From contig JAETNO010000039.1 in assembly GCA_021768245.1 (NCBI GenBank), forward strand, positions 1 through 11,016: a DNA stretch of 11,016 nucleotides, given 5' to 3'. The stretch comes from Bacteroidaceae bacterium. Lineage in GTDB: Bacteria > Bacteroidota > Bacteroidia > Bacteroidales > Muribaculaceae. Below the pieces are notes generated by a model, which searched no databases, was not told where the DNA came from, and was given only the letters and a program-made list of their open reading frames with translations. The first letter of the stretch is position 1. Every line of letters begins with the position of its first letter. The translations under genes were made by a program, and so were the position numbers. Positions 1 through 6,900 of this stretch are shown here, piece by piece.

Positions 1-110
1 CCAATATAATCATTTGAAAAGTGCGACAAGGTTTGCAGGCCTGAAAATCGCGTAACCAACATGAATACAGAGTTTAATAATTTCGCATTAACAGATTTTA
101 AAAGACGCCA

Positions 111-401
111 GTGATAGGGAATAATGTTAGGATGGGAAAAAATATTCTGATATCTGATAACGCTCATGGCTCTTCAGACATAAAATTATTGAGTATTGCG
201 CCTAATCATAGACCTTTGTATTCGAAAGGAGGCGTTATAATTAATGACAATGTCTGGATTGGTGAAAAGTCTTCAATTCTTCCGGGAGTCACTGTTGGAT
301 ATGGAGCGATAATAGGTGCAGGTAGTGTTGTCACAAAAGATGTCCCCCCATATTCTGTTGTGGCTGGGAATCCTGCCAAAGTGATAAAAATACTAAAATA
401 A
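111..401 (+). CDS. Short hexapeptide-repeat acyltransferase, probably N-terminally truncated
   Basis: Left-handed beta-helix acyltransferase of the kind that O-acetylates sugars in polysaccharide clusters, using acetyl-CoA in the cytoplasm. Hexapeptide turns run through the whole 96 residues (IGNNVR, MGKNIL, WIGEKS, TVGYGA, IIGAGS), with the usual C-terminal VVAGNPAKVIK. The His in ISDNAHG is the likely catalytic base. Relatives are normally about 180-220 residues and have more helix coils upstream. Here the start is a GTG already inside the helix, and an in-frame TAA sits at 99-101. In another frame, codons from 10 end at TGA 112-114, overlapping the GTG, but that stretch is not recognisable as the missing N-terminus. 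It is therefore either a decayed or frameshifted gene or an unusually short enzyme. The next gene starts 5 nt after its stop. Confidence 0.62.
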   Translation: MIGNNVRMGKNILISDNAHGSSDIKLLSIAPNHRPLYSKGGVIINDNVWIGEKSSILPGVTVGYGAIIGAGSVVTKDVPPYSVVAGNPAKVIKILK

Positions 402-406
402 TAGCA

Positions 407-1531
407 ATGATAATTCCACGGGTAATTGCATTCTATCTTCCTCAATTCCATCCTATTCCTGAGAATGATGAATGGTGGGGGAAAGGTTTTACTGAATGGA
501 CAAACGTAGGAAAGGCGAAACCTCTTTTCAAAGGTCATGATCAACCTCGGGTTCCTACTGAATTAGGGTATTATGATCTTCGATTGCCGGATGTAAGGGA
601 AGCTCAGGCTCAAATGGCACGAGATGCTGGTATAGAAGGCTTCATGTATTGGCATTATTGGTTCGGAAATGGAAGAACATTGATGGCAGATATATTTCAG
701 AATGTGCTTGAAAGTGGGAAGCCGGATTTTCCTTTTGCTTTAGGATGGGCGAATCATTCATGGTATTCTAAAACCTGGAATAGCGATGGAACATCATCAA
801 ATAAACTTCTTGCGGAACAGACGTATCCGGGGTATGAGGATGCCAAAATGTATTTTGATTCATTGCTTAAGGCTTTCCAAGACAGCCGTTATATAAAGGT
901 TGATGGGCGCCCGTTATTTTATATATTCGATCCGGTAAAACTTCCAGATTCATACATCGGCTGGTTTAATCAGTGGGCAAAAGAAGCAGGATTCCCCGGT
1001 TTATACCTTGTAGCTAATATTGTAACTGACACTGATAAGAATGCTTTTATTCATAGAGGATTCTCTGCAGTCACTTATCAGAGACTTTCAAGCGGTACCC
1101 CGAAATCCCTTGCAAAATATGGAAGATATGGACGATATATATATAGGGTTATTCAGAGGATTAAAGGATATTTAAAGAATCGTCCTCCAAGAATGGAAGA
1201 ATATAAGGATGCTATAAAGGCTTTTGTGACAGATAGAGAGAAGGAGAATGATGTCATTCCAACTATTGTGCCAAGATGGGATCATACTCCAAGATCAGGA
1301 TGGAATGGGTCTTTGCTTGTGAACTCGACGCCACATTTATTTTACAACCATGCGTTGGAGGCTTTTAGACAATTGTCGGGTAAACCACTTGAGAAACAAT
1401 TGGTTTTTCTAAAATCATGGAATGAATGGGGTGAAGGTAATTATATGGAACCAGATATAAGAAGTGGAAGGGGTTATATAAATTCCTTGTCAAGAGCAAT
1501 AAATGATGTAAAGGAAATATCTGTAAGATGA
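407..1531 (+). CDS. WbsX-like glycosyltransferase (GH99-like domain)
   Basis: A 374-residue protein matching the WbsX family found in O-antigen and capsule clusters, annotated as glycosyltransferases with a GH99-like (alpha/beta)8 fold. Family signatures are clear: VIAFYLPQFHPIPENDEWW at residues 7-25 followed by GFTEWTNV, YWHYWFGNGR at 81-90, ALGWANHSW at 111-119, VPRWDHTPR at 288-296 and KSWNEWGEGNYMEPD at 336-350. Length is normal for a single-domain member. There is no signal peptide or membrane segment, so it should act in the cytoplasm on a lipid-linked oligosaccharide. Donor and acceptor sugars cannot be read from the sequence. It begins 5 nt after the acyltransferase and overlaps the next gene by 4 nt (ATGA), indicating one operon. 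Confidence 0.9.
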   Translation: MIIPRVIAFYLPQFHPIPENDEWWGKGFTEWTNVGKAKPLFKGHDQPRVPTELGYYDLRLPDVREAQAQMARDAGIEGFMYWHYWFGNGRTLMADIFQNVLESGKPDFPFALGWANHSWYSKTWNSDGTSSNKLLAEQTYPGYEDAKMYFDSLLKAFQDSRYIKVDGRPLFYIFDPVKLPDSYIGWFNQWAKEAGFPGLYLVANIVTDTDKNAFIHRGFSAVTYQRLSSGTPKSLAKYGRYGRYIYRVIQRIKGYLKNRPPRMEEYKDAIKAFVTDREKENDVIPTIVPRWDHTPRSGWNGSLLVNSTPHLFYNHALEAFRQLSGKPLEKQLVFLKSWNEWGEGNYMEPDIRSGRGYINSLSRAINDVKEISVR

Positions 1532-2652
1532 ATCATATGTCAAACATATTACTCTTTGCTTCAACTGCCTATGCCGGCATGGGGCCGTATGTGGCTTCAA
1601 TCGTCAACTCCTTTTCTCCCGATGATAACGTCCGGTTCTTCTTGGTGGAAGACGATAGACATTATTATACGAAGAATATAAAGAACGAACTGCTTCCATT
1701 GTGTCACATAGAGCATAGCCAGATGTCGAAAGTCAAGACGTTGCTTAATCTTACATTGCATCCATCTTACTATTATAGGAATAAACTAAAACAAGCATGC
1801 GTGGACTATGATATTAAGGTATTTCATTGCATAACTTCATTTCATGATCCTGCATTCATAAGATGGTTCAATCAAAGAGGTAAATTTGTTTTGACAGTGC
1901 ATGATTTGGTTCAGCATGAGTCTCAAAAGAGTTTTACAAAGGAATGGAGACAAAATGTTTTCTTTAGGCGTATGAGAAAATGTATAAATGAATCAAATTA
2001 CCTCCTTTCAAACAGTAAAACCCAGGTGAACATCTTGAAAAGGCAATATCCTGACAAAAGAACTTTTTATTCTCCCTTCCCGACTCTGATAACTGAAGAA
2101 ATCGTTATAGGCAATAAAATACCGTCAGAGCTTGAGGGTACGAAAGATTATATTTTGTTTTTCGGGCGCATTGAAAAGTATAAGGGTTTGGATATACTCA
2201 TAAAGGCTTATGAACGGTCAAACATAGATGTCCCTTTGGTAATTGCGGGGTCTGGTGAATTATGCACAGCTTACTCTTCCCCTCGGATTAAATTCATCAA
2301 TCGATATATTGATGATGCTGAAATAAGCTGTCTCTATAAAAAGGCAAAATGGATAGTGTATCCATATATCTCTGCCACTCAGTCAGGAGTGCTTTCATTG
2401 GCCTCATATTATGGCAAACCTATGATATTGTCGGATATACCTTTTTTTAGAGAGACAGTTGAGGGAAACGGATGCTCAATATTTTTTGAATCTGAGAATA
2501 TTGAGGCGTTGAGTGCTTGTCTGTCTGATACTGATAAATGTGATACTGCCTTTATGGAGAAGGAAAGTCATAGATTATATCAAGAACTTTATTCTGATTC
2601 GTCTCTGAAGAATACTTTCTCTAAAATATACAATTCCATCAAAAATGATTAA
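1528..2652 (+). CDS. GT4-like glycosyltransferase (GT-B fold)
   Basis: A 374-residue retaining GT-B glycosyltransferase, likely adding one sugar to the growing repeat unit. The C-terminal nucleotide-sugar domain is clear: FFGRIEKYKGLDILIKAY at residues 211-228, IAGSGE at 239-244 and YPYISATQSGVLSLASYYGKP at 278-298. The last of these replaces the usual EPFG-type motif, and a Ser/Gln loop stands where many family members carry the first Glu. The N-terminal domain has the common TVHDLVQH at 123-130. The ATG overlaps the previous stop (ATGA); an in-frame ATG three codons later (1537, MSNILLF) is also possible. The 3' end overlaps the following acetyltransferase by 8 nt. Donor and acceptor are unknown. 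Confidence 0.88.
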   Translation: MNHMSNILLFASTAYAGMGPYVASIVNSFSPDDNVRFFLVEDDRHYYTKNIKNELLPLCHIEHSQMSKVKTLLNLTLHPSYYYRNKLKQACVDYDIKVFHCITSFHDPAFIRWFNQRGKFVLTVHDLVQHESQKSFTKEWRQNVFFRRMRKCINESNYLLSNSKTQVNILKRQYPDKRTFYSPFPTLITEEIVIGNKIPSELEGTKDYILFFGRIEKYKGLDILIKAYERSNIDVPLVIAGSGELCTAYSSPRIKFINRYIDDAEISCLYKKAKWIVYPYISATQSGVLSLASYYGKPMILSDIPFFRETVEGNGCSIFFESENIEALSACLSDTDKCDTAFMEKESHRLYQELYSDSSLKNTFSKIYNSIKND

Positions 2653-3199
2653 AACTAAACAGGATTTAAAGGAATATCTTAATGCTGATTTTAAGGCATT
2701 TGGTATGGAACATCCTTTTTTAGGTAAATTTACGTATGGGGAGAATACAGTTCTCTTTTCATATGTTAAAAACCTTCGTTATCTGGAATATTATATGAAC
2801 AAGGAACAAAAGCCTTGGGATAAGTTCATGAGAGCCTATCATCTTCTTAAACATAGACGTAATTGCTTGAAATATTCGATAAACTTGTCTCCGAATACAT
2901 TTGGCAAAGGGCTCTTTTTAGTTCATCCCGGTTTTCGAAGGATTGGCGCATACATGAAAATCGGAGATAACTGCACAATTCTGCCATTAGTGTTAATAGG
3001 CAAAAAGGCTCCTACTTGTGATGTGTCAAACTGTGTGATCGGGTCTAATTGCTATATTGGGACAGGTGCGATTGTCATGGAACCGATTACGATTGGTGAT
3101 AATGTAACTATTGCAGCTGGGTCAGTAGTCACAAAAGACGTTCCTGACAATGCAGTGGTTGCTGGCAATCCTGCAAAAATAATAAAATACAAGAGTTGA
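2645..3199 (+). CDS. Serine-acetyltransferase-like O-acetyltransferase of the polysaccharide cluster
   Basis: A 184-residue CysE-like protein with a helical N-terminal segment (roughly residues 1-85) and a left-handed beta-helix (roughly 86-184). Hexapeptide turns include IGDNC at 106-110, VIGSNCYIGTGAIV at 131-144, ITIGDNVTIAAGS at 148-160, then VVAGNPAKIIK at the end. H94 in LFLVHPGF is the probable catalytic histidine. It is shorter than housekeeping CysE (about 270 residues). Homologues of this size in glycan loci are usually annotated as serine acetyltransferases but more plausibly acetylate a sugar; that substrate is inferred from context. The start overlaps the preceding gene by 8 nt, and 25 nt separate its stop from the next gene. 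It is the second acyltransferase in this operon. Confidence 0.87.
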   Translation: MIKTKQDLKEYLNADFKAFGMEHPFLGKFTYGENTVLFSYVKNLRYLEYYMNKEQKPWDKFMRAYHLLKHRRNCLKYSINLSPNTFGKGLFLVHPGFRRIGAYMKIGDNCTILPLVLIGKKAPTCDVSNCVIGSNCYIGTGAIVMEPITIGDNVTIAAGSVVTKDVPDNAVVAGNPAKIIKYKS

Positions 3200-3224
3200 A
3201 TATATTGGGATTATTCTGTCTCTA

Positions 3225-4322
3225 ATGAAAGTTCTGTTGGTCAATACTGTCCCTACTGAGCGAAACGGAGTCACCGGCGTGGTATTCAATTGTCTGCGTG
3301 CCTTTAGGTGTGACGACATGCATGTGGATTTGGTTGCAATAAATGAGCCGGACAAATCTTTTACTGATGCGATGGAAGAGGTGAACGGGAAGGTGTATGT
3401 CATTCCCCGTGAAATAAGACATCCCCTTAAGTATGTGAGACGGCTGACAAAGATTGCCAGAGGATATGATATAATCCATGTACATGGCAACAGCGCGACA
3501 ATGGTTCTTGAAATGGTCGCGGCACGGCTCGCCGGTGTGAGATTGCGTATTGCCCATAGCCATAACACGACTTGCTCCATGAAATCCATTGACAGGATAT
3601 TCCGACCATTGTTTTATGCATTGTGCAATGCCAGACTGGCTTGTGGGGTAGAGGCAGGGAAGTGGCTCTATGGAAAACGGAACTTTAAGGTGCTTAACAA
3701 CGGAATTGATACCGGAAGATTCAGGTACGATTCTGTAAAAAGAACAGAAATCAGGAAACATTTAGGGATAGGCGATTCTTACGTGATAGGGCATGTCGGC
3801 AATTTTGTCGAGCAGAAGAATCATGGTTTTCTGATTGAAGTGTTCCATGAGATATTGAGACTGCATCCTGATGCGCGGCTGATGTTGCTGGGATCCGGTG
3901 CTTTGATGGATAGCATTAAGACTAAGGCGGTGAATCTCGGCATTATCGACAGAATCATCTTTCTTGGCAGCAAGGACAATCCGCAGGATTATTTCAATGC
4001 CATGGACATGGTCATCATGCCCTCTCTGTTTGAGGGGTTGCCCCTGACTCTTGTGGAAGAACAGGCGAATGGTCTGACTGTACTTGCTGCCGATACAATC
4101 ACCGCTGATTCCGACATGACGGGTCTTGTGAATTTTGAATCGCTTGAAGACTCTCCTTCAGAATGGGCGAAACATGCCGCAAAGATACTTGAATCGTCCG
4201 TCCATGATGACAATACCTCAGCGAAGGCAATTAAGATGATCAAGTCAGCTGGTTATGATATTGCGGGAGTGGCTGAATCTTTGCTTGCTTTCTATCGTAA
4301 GGAATTAGACAATTGCAGATGA
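3225..4322 (+). CDS. GT4 family glycosyltransferase, EpsF-like
   Basis: A complete 365-residue GT4 (group 1) glycosyltransferase. The N-terminal Rossmann domain starts MKVLLVNTVP with the acceptor-side glycine loop NGVTGVV at 14-20, and carries IIHVHGN at 83-89 and AHSHNT at 110-115. The C-terminal domain has NNGID at 158-162, HVGNFVEQKNH at 190-200, LLGSG at 221-225 and the donor-binding EX7E-type stretch PSLFEGLPLTLVEEQ at 266-280. The layout resembles EpsF-type enzymes of exopolysaccharide synthesis, cytoplasmic and probably membrane-associated. The last bases overlap the next start codon as ATGA. Coding composition is less AT-rich than the three genes upstream. The sugar transferred cannot be deduced. 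Confidence 0.9.
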   Translation: MKVLLVNTVPTERNGVTGVVFNCLRAFRCDDMHVDLVAINEPDKSFTDAMEEVNGKVYVIPREIRHPLKYVRRLTKIARGYDIIHVHGNSATMVLEMVAARLAGVRLRIAHSHNTTCSMKSIDRIFRPLFYALCNARLACGVEAGKWLYGKRNFKVLNNGIDTGRFRYDSVKRTEIRKHLGIGDSYVIGHVGNFVEQKNHGFLIEVFHEILRLHPDARLMLLGSGALMDSIKTKAVNLGIIDRIIFLGSKDNPQDYFNAMDMVIMPSLFEGLPLTLVEEQANGLTVLAADTITADSDMTGLVNFESLEDSPSEWAKHAAKILESSVHDDNTSAKAIKMIKSAGYDIAGVAESLLAFYRKELDNCR

Positions 4323-5110
4323 GATTGTTTCGGATAGCATCGTTGATTATCACCCTCTTTTCGCTTCTTGCCTTTGATGCCTGTTCCCGCAATCCGGTCA
4401 GGTGGAAGCTTGTGTGGCAGGACAATTTCAATTCCAGTTCTCTTGACACTACTGTCTGGAGCGTGATGAAACGAAGGAATGACGACAGTCGAAGGCATCA
4501 TTCGGGAAATCTGCTATGCTACGATTTCAGAAAAGGGAAATTGATTCTCAGAGGGATTGTAAACCCGGACAGGAGCACGGATACTGCCAGATATCTTACC
4601 GGGGCTGTGACTACTGAGGGAAAAAAGGCCTTCAGTCCCGGCAGAATTGAAATAAGGGCAAAAATGAAGTGTGCCTATGGCGCATGGCCTGCCTTGTGGC
4701 TCATGCCTTTCAAGATGGTAAAAGGGTGGCCTGCGGATGGTGAGATTGACATTATGGAGCATCTGAATCATGATGATTTCGTATATCAGACTGTTCATTC
4801 TTCATATACAAAGGCGGATAGGGATGCATGGCCTCAGAGGTTTACGAAAGTCCCGGTTGATGTCGGGAAATTCAATACATATGGTGTGGATATACTTGAA
4901 GACCGTATAATTTTCCATGTTAACGGCAAAGAAACATTGTGTTATCCAAGAGCCTATAATTCTGAGAGTAACGGACAATACCCGTATTATCATGACTGGT
5001 ATCTGATGCTTTGCATGCAACTCGGGGGAAAATGGGTTGGCAACATAGATTCCATACAACTGCCTGTCGAGATGGAAATCGACTGGGTCAGGCAATATTG
5101 TCCTTTGTAG
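4319..5110 (+). CDS. GH16 family glycanase with lipoprotein-like signal
   Basis: An envelope-targeted family 16 glycoside hydrolase (endo-beta-1,3/1,4-glucanase or galactanase type), 263 residues from the ATG at 4319, which overlaps the upstream stop as ATGA; a TTG two codons earlier is less likely. Residues 1-22 form a signal peptide ending LLAFDAC. C22 is a probable lipidation site, although Asp at -2 is not a classic lipobox. No acidic run follows the Cys, so the periplasm is more likely than the cell surface. The catalytic motif GEIDIMEHL gives nucleophile E142, D144 and acid/base E147. Aromatic subsite residues are visible in GAWPALWLMP at 121-130, and WVRQY closes the fold. Lying inside the glycan operon, it probably cuts or transglycosylates the polymer made here. 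Substrate is not readable. Confidence 0.88.
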   Translation: MRLFRIASLIITLFSLLAFDACSRNPVRWKLVWQDNFNSSSLDTTVWSVMKRRNDDSRRHHSGNLLCYDFRKGKLILRGIVNPDRSTDTARYLTGAVTTEGKKAFSPGRIEIRAKMKCAYGAWPALWLMPFKMVKGWPADGEIDIMEHLNHDDFVYQTVHSSYTKADRDAWPQRFTKVPVDVGKFNTYGVDILEDRIIFHVNGKETLCYPRAYNSESNGQYPYYHDWYLMLCMQLGGKWVGNIDSIQLPVEMEIDWVRQYCPL

Positions 5111-5134
5111 CAATAATAGTAAAAAGCCATATTT

Positions 5135-5881
5135 ATGAACAACCGAGAGTTTGTGAGAAAAATCACAGACTCTGCCTCGCTTTACCCTGACGGCATCTTC
5201 GCCCCTTCCCAATCCGGCAGAGTCAATACCTGTGTAAATCCGTTTTCATATCATCTTGTCCGCCGTCATCAGCGTCTATACGAAGCGATGGACGGCATTT
5301 TTGTTGACGGCATGACCATGTGCTGGTGGATTCGACTCCTTTGGCGTAAAAGAATACCGCGGCTCAGTTTTGACATGGCCGGTATGGCAGTCGACCTCTT
5401 CAGCAGACTCAATGAAAGGAGTTGTAACGAAAACATCTACTTCATAGGGGCCCGACAGGATCAATTGGAAGGCACTATGGCGCAGATAAAGGCCTCATAT
5501 CCTAATATCCGGATTGCCGGATATAGAAACGGTTATTTTCTCGACAATGATGACAGAAAGTCGGCTATCAATAGAATTGTGGAAGAGAATCCTTCCTTTA
5601 CGATAATCGGCATGGGTTCGCCACTTCAGGAACAGTTCGCACTCGACTTGAAGGATGCCGGCTATAAAGGAATCGCTTTCACATGTGGCGGTTTCCTGCA
5701 TCAGACTGCCTCAAAGATGAATTACTATCCTGAGTGGGTTAACAAATACAATTTGCGGGCCATATACAGGCTTTTCCATGAAAAAGGACTATGGTCGCGC
5801 CTTTACAACGTTCTTATCGAATTCCCGGCACTCTTTTCTTTCGACACACTGCACACACAAATTTTCTCCTCCCGACACTGA
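5135..5881 (+). CDS. WecG/TagA/CpsF family (GT26) glycosyltransferase
   Basis: A 248-residue GT26 enzyme. Characterised members (WecG, TagA) move N-acetylmannosamine or its uronic acid from UDP to a GlcNAc-diphospho-lipid, usually the second sugar of the repeat unit. Seen here: VNPFSYHLVRR at 34-44, the putative catalytic Asp in FVDGM (D58), FIGA at 103-106, GYF at 133-135, GMGSPLQEQF at 159-168, TCGGFLHQTAS at 183-193, then the basic aromatic C-terminal appendage with RAIYRLF and WSRLY that in this family contacts the membrane and completes the active site. The canonical RxxGxD is PRLSFD at 75-80, missing the glycine. It begins 24 nt after the GH16 gene and is the last gene of the operon. 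The actual donor is an inference from the family. Confidence 0.9.
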   Translation: MNNREFVRKITDSASLYPDGIFAPSQSGRVNTCVNPFSYHLVRRHQRLYEAMDGIFVDGMTMCWWIRLLWRKRIPRLSFDMAGMAVDLFSRLNERSCNENIYFIGARQDQLEGTMAQIKASYPNIRIAGYRNGYFLDNDDRKSAINRIVEENPSFTIIGMGSPLQEQFALDLKDAGYKGIAFTCGGFLHQTASKMNYYPEWVNKYNLRAIYRLFHEKGLWSRLYNVLIEFPALFSFDTLHTQIFSSRH

Positions 5882-5907
5882 TAATCGCTACTTTCGAAAA
5901 GCCATGA

Positions 5908-5947
5908 AGAAATCTCCGCGGGCTTCGCGCCTCCGCATGTGATTTCT
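5908..5947. repeat. Inverted repeat after the glycan operon, possible weak terminator
   Basis: AGAAATC (5908-5914) and GATTTCT (5941-5947) are perfect 7-bp inverted arms around a 26-nt GC-rich loop that can itself form a small CGCG/CGCG stem. It lies 26 nt past the GT26 stop and no T-run follows on the + strand, so a terminator role for the operon is only tentative. The rest of 5882-6033, between convergent genes, shows no gene. Confidence 0.3.
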
Positions 5948-6033
5948 CATATGTAATTGCGTGCGACCTGTCGTACTTCTGCCTGCCGAACGCGAAGAAT
6001 TTGCGTCTGTACTATATTCAATCACTCAAAATG

Positions 6034-6258
6034 TCAGTGTGATGTGTGCTTGAAGAATCCGGCGAAAGAGAGGTCTTCGTCGAGTGAGGGCCAATGGATG
6101 CCGAAATGTGACGTAGTGTAGTACGACCTTTGGTCAGGGGTGGCCTTTTCAAGACGTGCGTAATCACGAAACTGTTCCGACGCCTGTCTGCCGTCAGTCG
6201 TCTCGATCCATATTGCGTCGGATGTCAGCCATATTTTTGATATATCATTCACATTCAT
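6034..6258 (-). CDS. DUF2442 domain protein
   Basis: A 74-residue protein that is essentially one DUF2442 domain: a beta-rich N-terminal half with AIWIETTDGR at residues 15-24 and the diagnostic C-terminal GIHWPSLDEDLSF at 53-65. DUF2442 proteins are small and soluble, and are very often encoded beside a DUF4160 partner, as here. The pairing has led to suggestions that they form a toxin-antitoxin-like module. No biochemical activity can be read from the sequence. Its ATG overlaps the upstream gene's stop as ATGA, so translation is coupled and the two products are probably made together. A short His/Ser tail (FFKHTSH) ends the protein. Confidence 0.85.
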   Translation of the reverse strand: MNVNDISKIWLTSDAIWIETTDGRQASEQFRDYARLEKATPDQRSYYTTSHFGIHWPSLDEDLSFAGFFKHTSH

Positions 6259-6500
6259 TTCGCAGCTCCTTTATTGAAATATTCATTCCATCGCTCTTTG
6301 ATGATTTCTCTGTTCTCTTCGATGATTGACTCAATCATTCTAAGCTCATTCTTTTTGAAACCATGATTTTCTATAAGGGAAACTTCATCGACATTGTATT
6401 TCGCTTCTGAATCTCCCTTACTTATATGAACATGGATAGGGTCATGGTCGTTGGACCAAAAGAAGAATCTGAATCCAAGTAGAATAAATAGCGTAGGCAT
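6255..6500 (-). CDS. DUF4160 domain protein
   Basis: An 81-residue DUF4160 protein. The family pattern is clear: MPTLFILLGFRFFFWSNDHD at the N-terminus, then PIHVHISK with H19, H23 and H25, the AKYNVDEVSLIENHGF strand region, and a helical end with IIEENREIIKERWNEYF. The in-frame ATG at 6539 would add 13 residues not found in the family, and it would also place a strong promoter inside the coding region, so the start at 6500 is preferred. It is the first gene of a two-gene unit with the DUF2442 partner (4-nt overlap). The conserved histidine cluster could bind metal or act catalytically, but this is speculative. A toxin-antitoxin role is a hypothesis from gene pairing only. Confidence 0.82.
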   Translation of the reverse strand: MPTLFILLGFRFFFWSNDHDPIHVHISKGDSEAKYNVDEVSLIENHGFKKNELRMIESIIEENREIIKERWNEYFNKGAAK

Positions 6501-6508
6501 TTTTTTTA

Positions 6509-6540
6509 CAAAGGTAAGGATTTGTCTGCTAATGTGCAAA
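6509..6540 (-). promoter_or_regulatory. Bacteroidales promoter for the DUF4160-DUF2442 unit
   Basis: On the - strand TTTG (6537-6540) is followed after 20 nt by TACCTTTG (6509-6516), a full match to the Bacteroides -33/-7 consensus TTTG...TAnnTTTG. With the final G at -7, transcription would start near 6502, only about two bases before the ATG at 6500. That implies a nearly leaderless mRNA beginning in an A-run. Confidence 0.75.
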
Positions 6541-6585
6541 CGGATTAATTATAAACCGAAATCAAATCGTATTTCAGTCGACAGC

Positions 6586-6606
6586 CTTTAGTCTTTAGTC
6601 TTTGGT
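6586..6606. repeat. Tandem heptamer repeat (CTTTAGT), three copies
   Basis: CTTTAGT occurs at 6586-6592 and 6593-6599, and CTTTGGT (one change) at 6600-6606, directly abutting. It lies about 46 bp upstream of the -33 box of the DUF4160 promoter, outside coding sequence. Such short tandem arrays can change copy number by slippage. Confidence 0.75.
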
Positions 6607-6628
6607 TGTCACACAAAAATCTAAAACC

Positions 6629-6683
6629 AGAACACTTTGCCAAACGGAAATAGAACACTAAACAGAACACTAAAATAGAACAT
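6629..6683. repeat. Four spaced AGAACA(CT) direct repeats
   Basis: AGAACACT is found at 6629-6636, 6652-6659 and 6664-6671, and AGAACAT at 6677-6683. Start-to-start spacings are 23, 12 and 13 bp, the first gap being roughly two of the later ones. The flanks are also alike (AATAGAACA twice, CACTAAA twice). It may be a degenerate tandem repeat or a set of protein-binding sites. No known motif is recognised. Confidence 0.6.
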
Positions 6684-6798
6684 CACTCTGCCAATACTTT
6701 AAAAGCGGAGCGATTTCATCCTTCGATGGATTTAATCATGGCTTCTACCTCATATACAAACAATCCCTTCTGAAAGTTTACCCCGCAAAAGAGTGGTA

Positions 6799-6841
6799 AA
6801 CGAGCGACGGCTGGCCGGAAATCGGTCAGCTGTCGCTCGTT
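6799..6841 (-). terminator. 19-bp hairpin, possible terminator of the esterase-PAS unit
   Basis: AACGAGCGAC (6799-6808) pairs perfectly with GTCGCTCGTT (6832-6841). The stem continues inward through GCTG/CAGC and CCG/CGG to a GAAAT loop. Two pairs (6809:6831 and 6814:6826) are G-T on the + strand and hence A-C mismatches in - strand RNA. It lies 59 nt beyond the PAS stop codon in the leftward direction, followed there by a moderately T-rich stretch, as expected for a terminator. The pairing favours + strand RNA, so the functional strand is uncertain. Confidence 0.5.
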
Positions 6842-6900
6842 AATGGTCTGCTGATGGCAGTGAGGTTGTGCGGAATTCCGGACGAGAGTCTCGCGCAGAC

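Larger units (their letters stand above)
6541..6900. other. Intergenic region without a convincing gene
   Basis: Between the DUF4160 promoter and the end of the PAS gene. It holds a triple heptamer repeat, four AGAACA-type repeats and a 19-bp hairpin, listed separately. Several short frames are open on both strands around 6690-6790, but none gives a recognisable protein or a plausible start. Base composition shifts from AT-rich (left) to GC-rich (right) across it, which suggests a junction of segments with different history. Confidence 0.6.

Noticed and set aside
6586..6683. CRISPR-like array
   Set aside because: Repeats are 7-8 bp with short irregular spacing and no cas genes nearby.
6716..6900. 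Open - strand frame continuing past the PAS stop in another frame, ending at TGA 6716-6718
   Set aside because: Reads through the hairpin, lacks a start codon except one near the end, and resembles no known protein; other frames here are just as open.
6255..6900. Insertion sequence ends around the repeat-bearing gap
   Set aside because: No transposase, no terminal inverted repeats and no target-site duplication could be found.
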